Below are positions 12,051 to 28,275 of a stretch of 64,000 bases of DNA, in pieces. The notes under the pieces are model-generated. The model saw only the letters and a program-made list of their open reading frames with translations. It was not told the DNA's origin and made no database searches. The translations under genes were made by a program, and so were the position numbers. Numbering within the stretch: the first letter of the stretch is position 1; each line of letters opens with the position of its first letter. Source of the stretch: Cacajao melanocephalus (lineage: Eukaryota > Chordata > Mammalia > Primates > Pitheciidae); assembly GCA_963573385.1 (NCBI GenBank), contig CAUYLG010065503.1:1-64000 (forward strand). Direction: 5' to 3'.

Positions 12051-12326
12051 GCCTGGCACAGTGGCTCATGTCTATAATCCCAGCACTTTGGGAGGTTGAG
12101 GTGAGCAGACCGCTTGAGTCCAGAGTTCCAGACAAGCGTGGGCAACACAGTGAAACTCCGTCTCTGCAAAAAACACAAAAATCAGCTGGGAGTGCTGGTG
12201 AGCCTGGGAAGCTGAAGCTGCAGTGTGCTGTGAGCACGTCACTGTACTCTAGCCTGGGTGACAGAGTGAGACCTTTGTCTCAAACAAAAAAAAAAAAGAA
12301 AAGAAAGAAAAAGAAAAAGAAAACAA
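12051..12326 (+). mobile_element. AluJ-type SINE with target-site duplication
   Basis: This sense Alu has a shortened right arm and a long AAAG-rich tail. 'aagattccccaagtgag' (12034-12050) and 'aagatttcccaagtgag' (12327-12343) form a 17-bp target-site duplication. Confidence 0.96.
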
Positions 12327-12343
12327 AAGATTTCCCAAGTGAG

Positions 12344-16355
<4,012 letters not shown>

Positions 16356-16369
16356 AGAACAGTAACTTT

Positions 16370-16889
16370 CAGCGAGCTTTCCCAACTGTCTCTCTAGTGA
16401 GAACCATGTTGGGGATCCAGGGCAAGACCTACCACCCCCATCATATAGTGGGGGATGACCTACGGGTTCCAGAGTAAGGTAGAGGCTGAGCTAGAGGTGA
16501 GCCTGTGCACATCTTACTGTCAGGACCACGTTCATCCAGCGCCATCACCAAAGATCACATCAGTAGGATCCAGGATGGAGACAGAAAGAGCCAAGAGAAG
16601 GCAGTGAAGACATTGCATAATGCTTATTAGTGAGGGTAACCACTCTTTTAAGGCGATCTCTTTCCTAATCAAGGCGCTAATGACATACCAAATAATGCAG
16701 TGGATGCAGCCTGACCTATCCCACGGTGAGTGACACCATGAATGAAGGCTGCGCTGAGAGATCTGAAAGGTGCAGTAAAGGAAGAGGGAGAAACTGACAA
16801 GACAAAGGGGAATACAATGGAGACGTGGAAGTGGCTCTTCAAATTTTGTACACCTGACGGACTTCATCGTAAAAACTCAGTTGCCATGC
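16370..16889. other. unassigned single-copy sequence
   Basis: No repeat was recognised. A 111-codon antisense frame (16532-16867) has no recognisable features. Confidence 0.5.
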
Positions 16890-16985
16890 TTATTCATTTA
16901 TTCATTGATTTGTTTTTAAACAAAAGTATATTGAGCACCAGCTGCATGCCAAGTACTATAGCTAGAGGCAAGAGATCCAGGAGGC
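16890..16985 (-). mobile_element. L2 LINE 3' end, antisense
   Basis: 'tattcatttattcattgatt' followed by 'tattgagcaccagctgcatg' is the reverse complement of an L2 3' terminus, which reads as a 'catagtaggcgctcaataaa' type end in sense. Confidence 0.7.
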
Positions 16986-17792
16986 ATGGACATAGGCCCT
17001 GGCTGGAGCATCTTGGAAGGACAGTGGAGGCAGTGACCATGTGGCTAGGTCTTGTCTGGTGACATCTGAGCTCTCAAGCCTCCAAGTCCTCTCTCAAAGC
17101 CACAGCTTCATCTTCTGCCCTTACCCCTTGCTGATTTGCCTGGTACTCTCTCAAAACTCCCCTTGCTCTGTGACCTGTGTCATATGCTCCTCTGCAATTT
17201 GGTTTTTAGTGAATTTCTCTATGCTAGAGCATCCTTCAACATATCCAAAGGGCAGAGATGATGTCTTTTCCTGCATACGAGCCCTCCTCCATGATGGGGA
17301 GTTTTTGAATATTTTCATTTTTTGCCAGTCATCATCACAGGTCAATCTTCCTCTTATTCACGTGTCCCTTACAATTTTAGCGGATCCTCACATCCCTAAG
17401 GATGGATTCTTTCCTTTCAGAGGCTTTGCATACCGCGTTTCCATAACAACTCTGAAAACATGGGGTGCTTCTAAGAGTTTTTGTCTTCCCTTTATGAGGC
17501 TGGGCAAGATCATAAACCAGACCTAAGGCTACCCACCTCTGTCAGGTGAAGAGGACACAGCAAAGCCACCTAAAATTGTCTCCTCCTCTGGTTTTTCACA
17601 TTATCTGAAGCTCCACTATCATATTTACTCTTGACAAAGTCACTGTGTGAGAACTATAATTTTCTTAAAAATGTGTAAATGAGAAAATGAAAAGGGAAAA
17701 GGAAAGCATCAGAATGCCACCCTTTGAGCCAAGAACTTTTTTCTCTTTTTTCCATGTCAGATGGAAGGTTATGTAGTTTCAGGTTCTCTTTT
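16986..17792. other. unassigned stretch, possible decayed L2
   Basis: 'agggcagagatgatgtcttt' near 17250 resembles an L2 3' UTR block, but the flanks do not confirm it. The 161-codon plus frame at 17041-17526 is Ser/Leu-rich with no recognisable domain and is not called as a gene. Confidence 0.4.
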
Positions 17793-18025
17793 GAAAGCCT
17801 TTGGGCTCTTGAGTCAGGCTTGAATCCTAGATATGAATTCCACCTCTGCTCATTACCCGCTGGGTGATTTGGGGCAAGTTGATGAACCTCTCTGTGCCTC
17901 AGTTTTCTCACCTGTAATATGAGATTAACAGCAGCACCTACCTCATAGAGGGGTCGTAGGATTAAATGAGTTAATACGGCAAAGAGCCTGGCACATAGTG
18001 AGCGCTCAAAAAAATGCTGACTGTG
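17793..18025 (+). mobile_element. MIR SINE, nearly full length
   Basis: The whole MIR is readable: the tRNA-like 5' part ('ctcttgagtcaggcttgaat'), the core ('aacctctctgtgcctcag'), 'ggattaaatgagttaatac' and the 3' 'gcctggcacatagtgagcgc' block. The 195-codon minus-strand frame at 17654-18241 runs antisense through it. Confidence 0.93.
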
Positions 18026-18941
18026 ATGAGGAAAGCAGAATATCTGGGCAGAATTGACAGAGGAGTATGGCCACTCAGCCACACAGATTTCTGTCAATTG
18101 TCTACATAGCAACTGTTGCTTCCAAGCAGCTCTCTGGCCAAGCCTTTCCCTGGGGACCCAGGCACTAAGGATATCAGGAAGCCCAGTGGAAAGTCCAGGC
18201 CAAGAGAGCACTAAGGTCTGGGCCTGGTTGAGTGTCTCCATGAGGGGCCCTCCGACAGCAGATGGGAGGGCGAGAGCAGGGCGAAGGGGGCTGTGAGGAA
18301 GAGAGGATCATTACAGAGAGGACCAAAGGCGCACAGGGTCAGCTCAGCCCACTTAGCAGCTTTGCGCCCTCTGGCCCTGATGACTGGCCAGGATTTGTTC
18401 ACATTTACGGCTTTTGGGGAGGTGGGAGGTCCTGGGCACAGCCCGGATGAGATGGAGGAGTGTGTTACAGCTGATTTTGGCTGTGTAATTAAAGCCCTGG
18501 TGTCTAGTGCCGAGAAGAAAAGAGAGACAAGCACAGGAACCCAACTGGCAGATGTGCTTGTTGTGCTGAGAGAAATTCACAGAGCCTCGGGGTGCTATCT
18601 GGCTGAGAGCTGACTGTTTGGATGATGCAGTTCTCACTTAAGGAGGTGCAGCATCAAACTCCCTGGCCCAACCCACCTGCCTCTGCGTCTGGGTAGCTGT
18701 AGGTAAGGGCACTCAGCAGCCCCCAGTGTAATGTCATACCCCAGTGTGCTCAGGAGGAAGCCACCAATCTTTGTTCTCTGCCTAAGGAAAAAAAAAAAAA
18801 CAGCTGAAACAAAGCATTCTAGGACTGACCTTTGGTGTGATGTTGGAAATACGAAAGAAATATTGATGTAACATTTTAAATTTCTGACAAAAGGAATAAT
18901 TATCAATTTCATCTATATACAGTAAGCCCAGTAGGCAGGCC
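18026..18941. other. single-copy sequence, possible conserved noncoding DNA
   Basis: No repeat was recognised. 18450-18640 contains an E-box 'cagctg' and a homeodomain-type 'gtaattaaa' in otherwise balanced sequence, the sort of content seen in noncoding conserved elements, though conservation cannot be judged here. An A-run lies at about 18787. Confidence 0.4.
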
Positions 18942-18949
18942 TACTAGAC

Positions 18950-19290
18950 CAGTGGTCTCCAAATTTTTTGGCATTAGGGACCAGTTTCATGGAAGACAAT
19001 TTTTCCACAGATTGGGGCAGGGGGGTTGATTTAGGAATGAAACTGTTTCGCCTCATCCTCAGGCATTAGATTCTCACAAGGAGCACCCAACCTACAGCCC
19101 TCACACATGCACTTCACAAGAGGGTTCATGCTTCTATGAGACTCTAATGCCACCGCTGATCCGACGGGAGGCAGAGCTCACGTGGTAATGCTCACTTCCG
19201 CACCGCTCACTTCCTGCTGTGTGGCCCGGTTCCTGACAGCCCATAGACTGGGACTGGTACCATTCGGAGGCTGGGGGATTGGGACCCCTG
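18950..19290. mobile_element. MER1-type hAT-Charlie nonautonomous DNA transposon
   Basis: This is a complete 341-bp element from 'cagtggtctccaa' to 'gggacccctg'. The 'gtttcatggaagacaatttt' and 'tgctgtgtggcccggttcc' blocks are diagnostic. Flanking octamers 'tactagac' (18942-18949) and 'tgctagag' (19291-19298) agree at six of eight positions, matching the 8-bp duplication of hAT elements. The length fits MER1B. It has no coding capacity and moved with a Charlie transposase. Confidence 0.88.
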
Positions 19291-19298
19291 TGCTAGAG

Positions 19299-22200
19299 GC
19301 TCTCAGAAGCATTCTCCATCTCTGGATAATATTCTGTCCCTCCGGATGTGAAGGAGACACAGAGCTTTCCTGATGGAGCCTGGCAGATCTGTCTGTCTTC
19401 ATACACAACCATCGTATAGAGAAGTATTCTGGACCCAGGGTATATCATGATCATTGTCAATTTTCAGAACACTCCTGGGCTGGTGCAGTGTGGTTAGATA
19501 ATAAAGAGTTGCTGGTGAAATACCTCAGGGTGTGGCTAGAAAAAAGAAAGAAAAACAAGTGTCAATAGAGGGTGCAGGGGGAGGCATGGGAAAGCTGGTA
19601 ACGATTTCAACTCAAGAAGAAAAAAAGGAGAGGAGAAAAAAATAAAGCCTGTATAGCTCATCTAGAGTGAGCCAAACTGGATTCCAAATACTAACACTTT
19701 ATTCACTAAAAATCGTATAATTCCAACATCTTTCAACACAGAAGACGGGTACCACATGTGTAGCAGAACAATCGAGCTGAGGTGAATCCCTGTCCTTAAA
19801 AGAGGTTTATAGGCTAATAGTGGTGATGTGGGTGAGGAAGGCTCTTAGTTCCACTCAGAAAGTTATAGAATCTGAATACTACAGAAAAGGAAAAAGATCA
19901 GAGGAGAGATGAAACAAGATTGGCAAAATGTTGATGATTGTTGAAATTGAGCAATGAGCAGTGGGAGGCGGGGATCATTACCTGACTCTTCCATCCAGGA
20001 GGCCATTAGTGGACCAGGGAGTCAGAACAAGATCCAAGATGAAGAGCTGGTGAGGAGTGAGACAGCTGCCAAGGTCCTCCTCCTTTCCCTGATGAGCTGA
20101 GCTTTCTCTTCCTTCCTCTTAGAAAGGTTCATTAAAGCTGACCCACTCCACATGACCTGTAAGAACTGGCTCAGCCCTGAAAGGGTTGCTCCATGGTCCA
20201 GAATGACAACCTCTGACATCACAAGTGCAGGACTGGAGAAGGCATAGTTGGCATGCAAGGCATATTGATTTTTATTACAAACCAGAGATTCATGCTTGCT
20301 GGCAAGAACATTTCACTGGGCCAGGAAGCTGCTACAGGATGTTGCCAAGCCCTCTCCTCCACACCTTGACCTTAACATACAGAGTGCTCTTGGCCTCTCC
20401 TTCCACCCCCTGCACCCGTCCAGGTGGGCCCCTCTGCTCTCCACACCACACCCACCTGGGCGTTGCTCTCCACTGGGGAGGCTCCCCCTGCTTTGCTGTG
20501 CTTTTGTCAGCCTTCCTGCAGCTTCCCTGTTCTGTGCGGCTGTGATAGAGTGGAAACTGACCAGCTTCCCCAAACAGGCAGCTCGGTGAAGGCATCTGCT
20601 CCGTGTCTGCTCCCGCTGAGCCAAGGTCCAGCCCAAATGCTCAAATTAGAGCTTGTTAGCCAATTGCTGAAAAACTGCAGGGGGACTCATTTGTAAGCAC
20701 ACTAATGAGACATCCCAGGATGGAAAGCTTGGTTTTATTTTTAGCATTTCAGAGCTGACATCCCAGACACCTCTATAACCAACTGCCAGTCCGAAGAGGG
20801 AACAAGCAGCGCTCCGGGTGTGGTGCCGGGTGCAGGCGGCAAGCGGAAGGAAGCAGTGCATCGGGAGGGTGTCTCGGGGATCAGCGGAGTGCAGCAAGGG
20901 GAGGATGCCCAGCTCTCACGCCTGCTCCGTCTTAGACATAATGAAGAACAGCTCCGACACAAGAAGTGTGTCAGAACACCACAGCACCCTCTGGGACTGT
21001 GTGAGAAAACAAAAACGAAAACAAAACAAAACATCAACAACAACAACAAAAAAAAAAAAACAAGGGAGACTCCTACCCTCTTACCTTGAATGGTACCTCT
21101 TAATGCCAGGCTCTTGAGCGTCCTGCTCTGCCACTGCGTGGGGCAGATGCAATGTGCTCCGTGCTCTGTGATCTCCTTGCTCCATTCCTGGCAGGGGCTC
21201 CGCTATTGTGGGCTTTCACAGCAGGACTCCAGCGTTGCTGCACTCAGGCCTCACTGTCACCCCGTGGGCTTGGGCTGCCCACCGGGAGGACATTGGGCCT
21301 TTCTCTCCCTCTCTCCATGCCCCTGTCTCAGGCACACTGCTGCTGCATGCCAGCTCTTTTCCACTGCATCCTCTGCAACCCCTGGGCCACTTGTTCCTTC
21401 CAGGCAAATGCTGAAGAGACACTGCTCTTCAGCAGATTGGCGCACGCCTATATTTAGCCACATTGTGGAATATAGTGACAATGATACTTTGTACTCAGGA
21501 TACACCTTTTATCAGAGGAGCGTGATGCACTCTGCAAACATCACCAGTGCAGTACCCTTGGGGAGGAAAGACTGTGCCAAGTCTTCCAATCCTCAGGCTT
21601 ACAGCTAGAGAGATTGAAGTCAGGGAGGTGGGTGTCACCAGAATCTCCTAATGAGTCAGGAGGCCTGAACAGAATGATGAGCTGCTCCCAGGAGGTTTTC
21701 AGCACACCTGCTTCTTTCTGAGCCTGCAGAGCCTATAGTCCCCCCTAGAGCTGGTCCTCTTTCCCTCCCTGGCACAAAATTATTCCTTTGCTCACACAGC
21801 TGTCCCTGTGCCCAGGCACACTTGCACCTTGGCTTTAAAACCCACCTGCCAGCTCAAAAGAAACACAAACGCAAACTCTCATTTGAATCACCATAGTACC
21901 TCGATGCTCAGGACAGATGTTTCCACCCAAACCCATTCCTTGGCTGATGGAGCTATGAGGGTGGGACCCAGAGGAAGTGCTCTGAAACTCTGCATAAAGA
22001 GGTTAGTTCAGATGCCATCTCTTTGAAGACACAGGGTAACCAATCAGATGCTCTACTTCCCAGAAGTGGCTGGACACAGCCAGTCCTGGAGAGACAAAGC
22101 TGTGAGATGAGGGGGTCCCACATAGGGATCCTCAGGGATTCATTAGGCACAAGCAGTATCTCTCTTCTTAGAAAGAGCCAACCACACCGTATGTTAGAAG

Positions 22201-22449
22201 CTCAAAACCAACTGTTTTCTTTTCATTCTTTTATCACTAATAACAACTAGCATGCCTTTGTAGCAGATGCAATAGATGTGGCAACATTTCTCATGCCTTA
22301 GCAAAGGTTGAAATGGCAGAAAGGGGCTTTGGGTAGAGAGTGTTCTGTGTGGGGGTAGGACAGTGCTACGGTTCTGGACACAGGCTTTCTGTTCCCCAGA
22401 CTCCAACATAAACCCCAATATGTACCACATCCCGCCACTGATGATTGAC
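19299..22449. other. long single-copy-looking stretch
   Basis: No named repeat was recognised in 3.1 kb. The region is moderately GC-rich at 20.3-21.4 kb, with overlapping frames of up to 172 codons (21090-21608, plus) that are rich in Ser, Leu and Cys and match no family I know. An A-rich tract sits at 21004-21062. An unknown exon here cannot be excluded from sequence alone. Confidence 0.4.
21004..21062 (+). repeat. A-rich (CAAAA)n/(CAA)n tract
   Basis: The tract comprises AAACG, CAAAA and CAA units followed by 13 A. It looks like a retroposon tail, but no SINE precedes it and no AATAAA signal is in place, so a processed retrocopy is not supported. Confidence 0.8.
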
Positions 22450-22931
22450 ATGACTTCATAGGGAGGCAGGGTCTATGTCCTCTCCCCTCAAACCCAAGCA
22501 GATATTTGCAAATTCCTGTACCACTAGAATATGATGGACATGATGGGGTGTGACTTCCAATACTAGAGTATAAAAGGCAATACCAGGTCCATCTTGGCCC
22601 ATTGCACTGCTCCCACAGGGGAAGCCACGCCCTATGCTCAGCATCTCTGTTGGATAAGCTTGTGTGGAGAGGACAGAGCCCTCCAGTCTCCAGCCAGTTC
22701 CAGCTTCCCAGGCAGGTGTGCAGTTGGGCCATCTTAGGAGCAGGCTGTCTAGCTCCAGCACGACTTCAAATGATGGCACCCCTAGCCAACTCACAACTGG
22801 AATCGTGATAGGGACCTCCCAGGGAGAACTACCAGACCAAGTCTTTCCTGAATTCCTCATCAACAGAGGCAGAAGTTATTTTTGTTTTTTTAACTCACTA
22901 TATTTGGGGGTGACAGCTTTATATAACTAAA
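22450..22931 (+). mobile_element. MLT1-type LTR (ERVL-MaLR), solo
   Basis: The 5' third resembles MLT1 ('gatggggtgtgacttcc', 'tataaaaggcaatacc'). The 3' end has 'aactcactatatttgggggt' followed by 'ataactaa', the equivalent of the MLT1 terminus. There is no internal region and no second LTR, so it is a solo, non-coding LTR. Confidence 0.8.
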
Positions 22932-23445
22932 ACGCCATGGAGCGATTCTAAGCAGAAGGGTGGGGTGAGAAGACGTATGGGGGAGAATCAATCTGGCCCC
23001 TGTGTAGAGAATGGACTGCAGTGCAGCAAGGCTGGGGGCAGGATGAACAGCTATGAAAAACGGCCATAGAGGTAGTAATTGTGCCTACTTCATAGAAGCA
23101 TCTAAGGTATTCCATGAGATACTATAGGTACAGTGCCTAATGATGCCTGCCTCAGAGCAGTAGCAATGATGGGCATGTCTCTCGTTGTATTGTGCTTTGC
23201 TCTGTTGCACTCTGCAGATACAGTGTTTTTTGACACATTGAAGGTTTGTGGCAACCCTGTGTCAAGTAAGTGTATCAGGGCCACTTTTCCAACAACAGCT
23301 ACTCACTTCATGACTCTGTGTCACATGTTGGTAATTCTTGCCATATTTTACATTATTATTATTATTACTATATCTGTTATGATGATCTGCGATCGGTGAT
23401 CTTTGATGTTACTATTGTAATTGCTTTGGGGTACCACCAATTGCA

Positions 23446-23562
23446 CCCAAAAGACTGTTTTGAATATATTGAAAATCTGTTATTCAAAGTAGCCACCTCC
23501 CTCAATGATCTTAGCTAAAGCGTCTACATAACCCGCTGCAGCTTCTATACCAGCACTAATAA
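23446..23562 (-). repeat. inverted duplicate of Tigger1 coding segment
   Basis: Between 'ttgcaccca' and 'taagacagcaaac', which are contiguous in other Tigger1 copies, lies about 117 bp. Its reverse complement matches 24417-24518 of the same element at about 85-90 percent. Both copies share bases not expected in the family ('gcgggttatgtaga' and 'tattcaaaa'), so the copy was made from this very element. Confidence 0.85.
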
Positions 23563-23758
23563 GACAGCAAACTTAATCAATAAATGTATGCGTTCAGACT
23601 GCCCTGCCAATTGGCCGTTACCCCATATCTCTCCCTTTCTTTGGGCTTCCCTATTCCCTGTGACACGATAATATTGAAATTAGAACAATTAATAACCCTA
23701 CAATGGCTTCTAAATGTTTAAGTGAAAGGAAGAGTCACATGTCTCCCACTTGAATTCA

Positions 23759-24069
<311 letters not shown>

Positions 24070-24362
24070 GAAAAGATTCCACTTAGTAAGGAAGGCATGC
24101 CAAAAACCGAATTCTGCTGAAAGTGAGGTCTCTTGCTCCAAACAGTTAGCCAAGTTGTAAATGCAAAGAAAAAGTTCCTGAAAGAAATGAAAAATGTTTG
24201 AGAAATGTTGAGAAAATCTGAGTTGTCTAGGTGGAAGATCAAACTAGCCACATTTCCTTTAGCCAAAGCCTAATCCAGAGGAAGGCGCTAACTCTCTTAA
24301 TTCTGTGGAGGCTGAGAACGGTAAGTGGCAGAAGAAAAGTCTGAGTTAGGAGAGGTTGGTTC

Positions 24363-24755
24363 ATGAAGTTTAAGGAAAGATGCCATATCTATAACATAAG
24401 AGTGCAAGGTGAATCTGTAAGTGCTGATAGAGAAGCTGCAGCGGGTTATGTAGATGCTCTAGCTAAAATCATTGATGGAGGTGGTTACTCTGAACAACAG
24501 ATTTTCAATGTATTCAAAATAGCCTTCTATTGGAAGAAGAAGCCATCTAGGACTTTCATAGCTGGAGAGGAGAAGTCAATACCTGGCTTCAAAGCTTCAA
24601 GGAACGGGCTGACTCTCTTCTCAGGGGCTAATGTAGCTGATGATTTCAAGGTGAAACTAATGCTCAAAGAACATCCTAAAAATCCTTGGTCCCTTCGGAA
24701 TGATGCTAAGTGTAATCTTCCTGTGTTTTGTAAATTGAACACAAAGCCTGGATGA
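24363..24755 (+). pseudogene. Tigger1 transposase fragment
   Basis: This 130-codon open remnant of the pogo/Tigger transposase covers the start of the DDE catalytic core ([17 protein letters not shown], then [17 protein letters not shown] and [13 protein letters not shown]). The position that normally carries the first catalytic aspartate, after FNV, is phenylalanine here (residue 51), so the active site is lost even in this open part. Downstream sequence continues the domain in shifted frames with stops, through 'cagcccatggatcaaggag' near 24960. Confidence 0.85.
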
Positions 24756-26011
24756 TAGCACGTCTGTTTACAGCATGGTGGACTGAATAGTTTAAGCCAA
24801 AGGTTAAGACATAATATTCAGAAAAAAATATTTCTTTCAAAATATGACTCAGTACTTAGGTGCTTGTTGACAGCGCCCCTGTTCACACAGGAGCTCTGAT
24901 GGAGATGCACAAGGAGAGGAATGCTGTTTTCCTGACGGTTTACACAACAGCCATTCTGCAGCCCATGGATCAAGGAGTCACTTTGACTTTCAAGTCTTGT
25001 TATTAAAGGAGTACACTTTGTAAGGTTATAACTGCTTAGATATTGATTCCTCTGACAAATCTGGACAAAGTAAATTGAAAACCTTCTGGAAAGGATTCAC
25101 CATTCTAGATGCCATTAAGAACATTCGTGATTCCTGGGAGGAAGTCAAAATATCAACACTAACAGGAGTTGGAAGAAGTTGATTCCAGTCCTCCTAGATG
25201 ACATTGAGGGGATCAAGACTTCAGTGGAGGAAGTCCCTGGAAATAGCAAGAGAACTAGCATCACAAGAGGAGCCTGTAGGTGAGACTGAATTGCTGCAAT
25301 CTCATGATCAAACCTGAAGGGATGAGGAGTTGCTTCTTATGCATGAGTAAGGAAGTGGTTTCTTAAGATGCTGTGAACATTGTTGAAATGACAATGAAGG
25401 ATTTATTCCAAAGACATAGTTGACAAAGGGTAAAATACTATCAAACAGCATTGTATGCTACAGATAAACCTTTCATAAAAGAAAGAATCAACCCACACAG
25501 CAAACTTCACTGTATTATGAGAAATTGCCACAGTCACCCCAACCTTCAGCCACCACCACCTGGATCAGTTAGCAGCCATCAACATTGAGAGAGTATCCTC
25601 TACCAGCAAAAAGATGACTACTTGCTAAAGGTTCAGGTGATCATTAACATTTTTTTTAGCAAAAAAGTATTTTAATTAAGGTATGTACATTGTTTTTACA
25701 GACATAATGCTATTGCACAGACTATAGTATACTTTAAACATAGCTTTTATATGCACTCGGAAGCCAAAAAATGTGTGACTCATTTTATTGTGATTTTGCT
25801 TTATTGCAGTGGTCTGGCACAGGACTCACAATATGTGTGAGGTATGCCTGTGTTAACTTTATTATCAGGGTAGCCAAAGGTGCTATGAGCAGGTAGGGGT
25901 AGTGGGACACAAAGGAGAGTCATTTTTAAAAGTGGATCCTTATGCTCCTCTTCTGTTTATATCCTCCCTGCTTTGAATGCTGTATCATTCAGAATTATGT
26001 TCAGCCAAAGG

Positions 26012-26326
26012 GGCTGGGTGTGGTGGCTCATGCCTGTAATCCCAGCACTTTGGGAGGCTGAGGTGAGCAGAGTGCTCGAGCCAAAAAGTTTAAGACCAGC
26101 CTGGACAGCATGGCTAAACCCTATCTCTACAACAAATGCAAAAAAAAAAAAGAAAAAAAAATTAGCAAGATGTGGTGGTGTATGCCTATAGTCCCAGCTA
26201 CCTGGGAGGCTGAGGTGGGAGAATCACCTGAGCCCAGGAGATCGAGGCTGCAGTGAGTCGTGACCACACCCACTGCGCTCCAGCCTTGGTGATAGAGACT
26301 CTGTCACAGCAGCAACAACAATGAAA
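26012..26326 (+). mobile_element. AluJ-type SINE with target-site duplication
   Basis: This is an old sense Alu with an A-rich linker and a (CAA)n tail. 'gttcagccaaagg' occurs at 25999-26011 and at 26327-26339. Confidence 0.96.
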
Positions 26327-26339
26327 GTTCAGCCAAAGG

Positions 26340-26818
26340 AATAGGAAACCCAAAATAGCAGTGGCTTAAGTAAAGCAAAAATTTAGGTCTCTCCACTGTA
26401 AAAAGTCTGTAGGTTAGCAGTTCAGGGATGGTTTGGTGACTATAGTGACAGGGACTCAGGCTCCTTATGACTGTTGTTTTACTACCTGCAGCTTCCATTC
26501 CCAAGGTCACTTCGTGATCCACAATGGCCACTGGAGTGCCAACCATTACATCTGAATTCCAGCTACCTGAAAGAAGAGAGGGACAAGGAAGGGCATGTCC
26601 CTTTCATTGAAGGACACAAACCAGAAGTTGCACACATCAGTTCCACTTGCATCTCACTGGTCAGAACTAGGTCACATGGTCACACCAGTCAGCAAAGGAG
26701 GCTAGAAAACGTACAGTCAGTCCTTATCCTGTGAAGCCAAGTGCACAGTTACAAACTGGGGGCTCTGTTCCTAAGAGGGAAATGAATACTGGAGAAACAG
26801 CAAGCAGTCTGCCACTTT
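26340..26818. mobile_element. old interspersed repeat, family not assigned
   Basis: Blocks such as 'aatagcagtggcttaa', 'gatccacaatggccactgg' and 'ggtcacatggtcacacc' belong to a dispersed human repeat I recognise by sequence but cannot name with confidence. There is no open frame of interest. Confidence 0.55.
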
Positions 26819-27703
26819 GGACACCAGCAGATGCCCAATCCCGTCTCTATCACACTCAACGACGGAAAAGGTCATGTTTCCAACAGAAATCTAGATAGAG
26901 GTTTGTGCCACCCCTCAGATTCTCTGGGTCTCTCCTCTAAGGTCTTTGGCCCCTTTTTCTGTTCCAGCTGCTGCTGTGCTGAGCAGCTCCCCACGGGCTG
27001 TCACCAACTTCTCAGGAGCTTGAAACTGCCTCCCATCCTAGACTTGCATGAGCAACTGCTTAGTGCCTCACCTCCAGCCTGGGGCTTCTCTGCTGAGCTC
27101 TGTCAGGAGACATCCAGGGATCACACAGTGTGTGCATGTGTGCAGCCAGAAGCAAGGGGAGTCACCACCTGCAATGCTAACCTCTGACTCATCGACGAAG
27201 GCAGCAGATGGCTAAACTCTCTCCCTCTCCGCCCACAGAAGGCCTGTCCTGAGATGCAGCTGTTCACATGGCCTGTCAGAAGATGGACCTGCAGGATCGC
27301 ATCATCAATTGAGCTGAACAACCAGCAGCAGCAAGCTCCCTTAGGGCCCGTTATTGTTTCTCCCTCTTTCCCTTCCTTGTTGCCCACTTCCCCCACTATT
27401 CTGTCCTTAGGAAGGCACTCTTCACTCTAGAAGTAGCCCGCATACTTTGCCTCAGGCTCTGCTTTCTAGGGAAGTCAGGCTAAGGCAGGTAGGTCTCTCC
27501 CCTACATCCAGGCTCCCTTCCTCTCTCCTCCCCATTTTCCGTCGGTCTTGTGCTTCTGGTTGAGGAATGCAGTTCTGGTGAACAGAACTGAAATATGTCT
27601 TCAGGTGGGTTCAAATGAAGCCCTTCCTGGTTTTATCCCAGACAAAATCAGCCTCAGATTTAATAAGGTTTCTGGTTATCTCACATTTTAAAAAAAAAGC
27701 TTT
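26819..27703. other. unassigned single-copy sequence
   Basis: No repeat was recognised. The 118-codon plus frame at 26831-27187 and the opposing 91-codon frame show no domain features. Confidence 0.5.
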
Positions 27704-27717
27704 TAAATGGACATTTC

Positions 27718-28029
<312 letters not shown>

Positions 28030-28044
28030 AAAATGGCCTTTTCG

Positions 28045-28275
28045 AATCAGCCTTAGCTGACAGATGGCAGCCAAAACACAGTCAAAGCTTTGTTTCAGGC
28101 ACAACTTCATTTAAAATACTGTGTAGAATTACCTTCAGGCCATGTGCAGATGTATATGAAACATAAAAGAATTTCGTGTTCAGACTTGAGTCCCACACCC
28201 GAGATACCTCATTATGTATGCACAAATATTCCGAAATACAAAAAAAAAAAAAAAAAGAAAATCCCAAATCTGTTA
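28045..28275. mobile_element. MER104-like (Tc2-type) DNA transposon fragment
   Basis: 'aattaccttcaggccatgtg', 'gtatatgaaacataaaagaa' and 'cctcattatgtatgcac' are blocks of a dispersed Tc1/mariner-type nonautonomous element. An expanded A17 run sits where the consensus has a short A tract. The family name is from memory and less certain than the repeat status. Confidence 0.65.

Noticed and set aside
17041..17526. 161-codon plus-strand open frame
   Set aside because: Possible decayed L2 sequence underlies part of it, and no protein similarity was recognised.
17654..18241. 195-codon minus-strand open frame
   Set aside because: It runs antisense through a nearly complete MIR and has no recognisable protein features.
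20760..21062. possible processed retrocopy ending in an A-rich tail
   Set aside because: There is no polyadenylation signal at the expected distance, no clear target duplication, and no recognised parent gene.
21090..21608. 172-codon plus-strand open frame in GC-richer sequence
   Set aside because: Overlapping frames exist on both strands, and no motif or family was recognised.
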